Shown in pieces: positions 21,564-22,133 of a stretch of DNA of 22,133 bases; the stretch's first letter is position 1, and each line of letters starts with the position of its first letter. The translations under genes were made by a program, and so were the position numbers. Origin of the DNA: Nitriliruptorales bacterium (GTDB taxonomy: Bacteria > Actinomycetota > Nitriliruptoria > Euzebyales > Egibacteraceae); contig SLNF01000122.1 of assembly GCA_007133145.1 (NCBI GenBank), positions 1 to 22,133 of the forward strand, read 5' to 3'. The notes beneath the pieces were generated by a model that did no database searches, was not told the DNA's origin, and saw only the letters and a program-made list of their open reading frames with translations.

Positions 21564-21968
21564 GTGCCCTCACGCCACGAGGCCCGCGAGCGCGCGCTCG
21601 CGCTGCTCTACGAGGCCGACGTCCGGAACCGTCCGCCCGGGGTGGTTCTCGCCGAGCACGTCGACGGGGAGGACCCGCCCCCGCGCTTCGCCGTCACGCT
21701 CGTCGAGGGGGTCGGTGAGCACCGCGATGCGCTCGACGCGCGGCTGCGCGCCCACGCCGAGGGGTGGACCCTCGAGCGCATGCCCACCGTCGACCGCAAC
21801 GTCTTGCGGCTTGCCACCTACGAGCTGTTGCACACCGACGTGCCGACCGCGGTGGCGATCGACGAGGCGATCAGGCTCGTGAAGGATCTGTCTACCGAGG
21901 ACTCCGGACGCTTCGTCAACGGCCTGCTCGGCCGCATCGCCGCCGCGCGGCCCGCGAGCGGCTCCTAG
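21564..21968 (+). CDS. nusB: Transcription antitermination factor NusB
   Basis: A 134-residue all-helical protein that, with NusE (S10), binds boxA RNA in rRNA antitermination. The GTG start is six bases after the efp stop. N-terminal SRHEARERALALLYEADV and C-terminal VDRNVLRLATYELLHTDVPTAVAIDEAIRLVKDLSTEDSGRFVNGLLGRIA are the family hallmarks (described in parts: RNA-binding helix, then the conserved DEA and FVNG segments). The efp-nusB pair is a common arrangement. Confidence 0.95.
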   Translation: MPSRHEARERALALLYEADVRNRPPGVVLAEHVDGEDPPPRFAVTLVEGVGEHRDALDARLRAHAEGWTLERMPTVDRNVLRLATYELLHTDVPTAVAIDEAIRLVKDLSTEDSGRFVNGLLGRIAAARPASGS

Positions 21969-21972
21969 CCCT

Positions 21973-21989
21973 CGCGGTCTCCGACCGCG
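21973..21989. terminator. Hairpin after nusB
   Basis: CGCGGTC (21973-21979), loop TCC, GACCGCG (21983-21989): a perfect 7-bp stem starting five bases after the nusB stop, without a T-tract. Probable end of the aroQ-nusB transcript; it could serve both strands. Confidence 0.45.
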
Positions 21990-22133
21990 CGCGGCGGCAA
22001 CGGAGGCGGGGGCTGCTGCCGCGGGGGCGTGCCCTGGGGGTGCCGGCCAGGCCGTGGGGGGCTCGCCGTGGTCGGCGGCGAGGATGCGCGCAGTGGCGTG
22101 CGTCCACTCGCCTTGGGCGCAGTGGTGGCGGCG
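21990..22133. other. Window end, no gene called
   Basis: On the minus strand one frame stays open from the window edge to a TAG at 21965-21967. It would give a Pro-rich C-terminus ending PRQQPPPPLPPRAVGDREG. Another minus frame has better third-position GC but would run far into nusB. A convergent gene entering from the right is possible but cannot be proved from 165 bases. Confidence 0.25.

Overview
The window is very GC-rich, with strong G/C bias at third codon positions, frequent GTG starts and 4-base ATGA/GTGA overlaps. Together with an aroC-aroK-aroB ... aroQ-pepQ-efp-nusB cluster beside type IV pilus (T4P) genes, this points to a deep-branching, single-membrane actinobacterium (Nitriliruptoria, Acidimicrobiia, Thermoleophilia or Rubrobacter-like). 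No secretin gene (pilQ) is present. The lineage is an inference from style and gene order only.

Layout. (1) 166-915, minus strand: a GNAT-type acetyltransferase. (2) 1133-9517: a T4P machine block of PilB extension ATPase, three minor-pilin-like genes (PilV-, PilW- and PilX-like; the PilW-like protein carries extra Ig-like modules), PilT retraction ATPase with an added N-terminal MshEN-type domain, and PilC platform protein. (3) 9518-10038: a 521-bp gene-free region holding a promoter and a structured leader for pilA. (4) 10039-10485: the major pilin PilA, closed by a clear terminator. (5) 10708-15082: a tightly overlapping operon pilM-pilN-pilO-(pilP-like)-degenerate EAL/HDOD protein. (6) 15152-17996: aroC-aroK-aroB. 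(7) 18018-19367, minus strand: a GAF-GGDEF diguanylate cyclase inserted in the shikimate cluster. (8) 19462-21968: aroQ, an M24 aminopeptidase, efp and nusB. The last 165 bases hold a hairpin and no gene I can call.

How it works together. The pilus genes make a Gram-positive-style T4P: PilM/N/O and the PilP-like protein form the alignment complex, PilC the platform, PilB and PilT the motors, and PilA plus the minor pilins the fibre. Two regulatory layers emerge from the non-coding DNA. First, pilB, the pilV operon, pilT-pilC and pilA each have the same bipartite element upstream, T-N-[CA]-A-G, exactly 15 bases, then G-[TC]-CGATG. This resembles the FliA/SigD/WhiG (sigma-28) promoter. Second, the roughly 200-nt pilA leader begins just after its element. 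It contains a core resembling the cyclic-di-GMP-I (GEMM) riboswitch and a set of mutually exclusive stems, one of which pairs with the pilA ribosome binding site. With the diguanylate cyclase, the degenerate EAL/HDOD protein and the MshEN-type domains, this suggests a sigma-28 plus c-di-GMP control circuit for pili. The sequence pairings are seen directly; ligand, sigma factor and direction of control are inferred.
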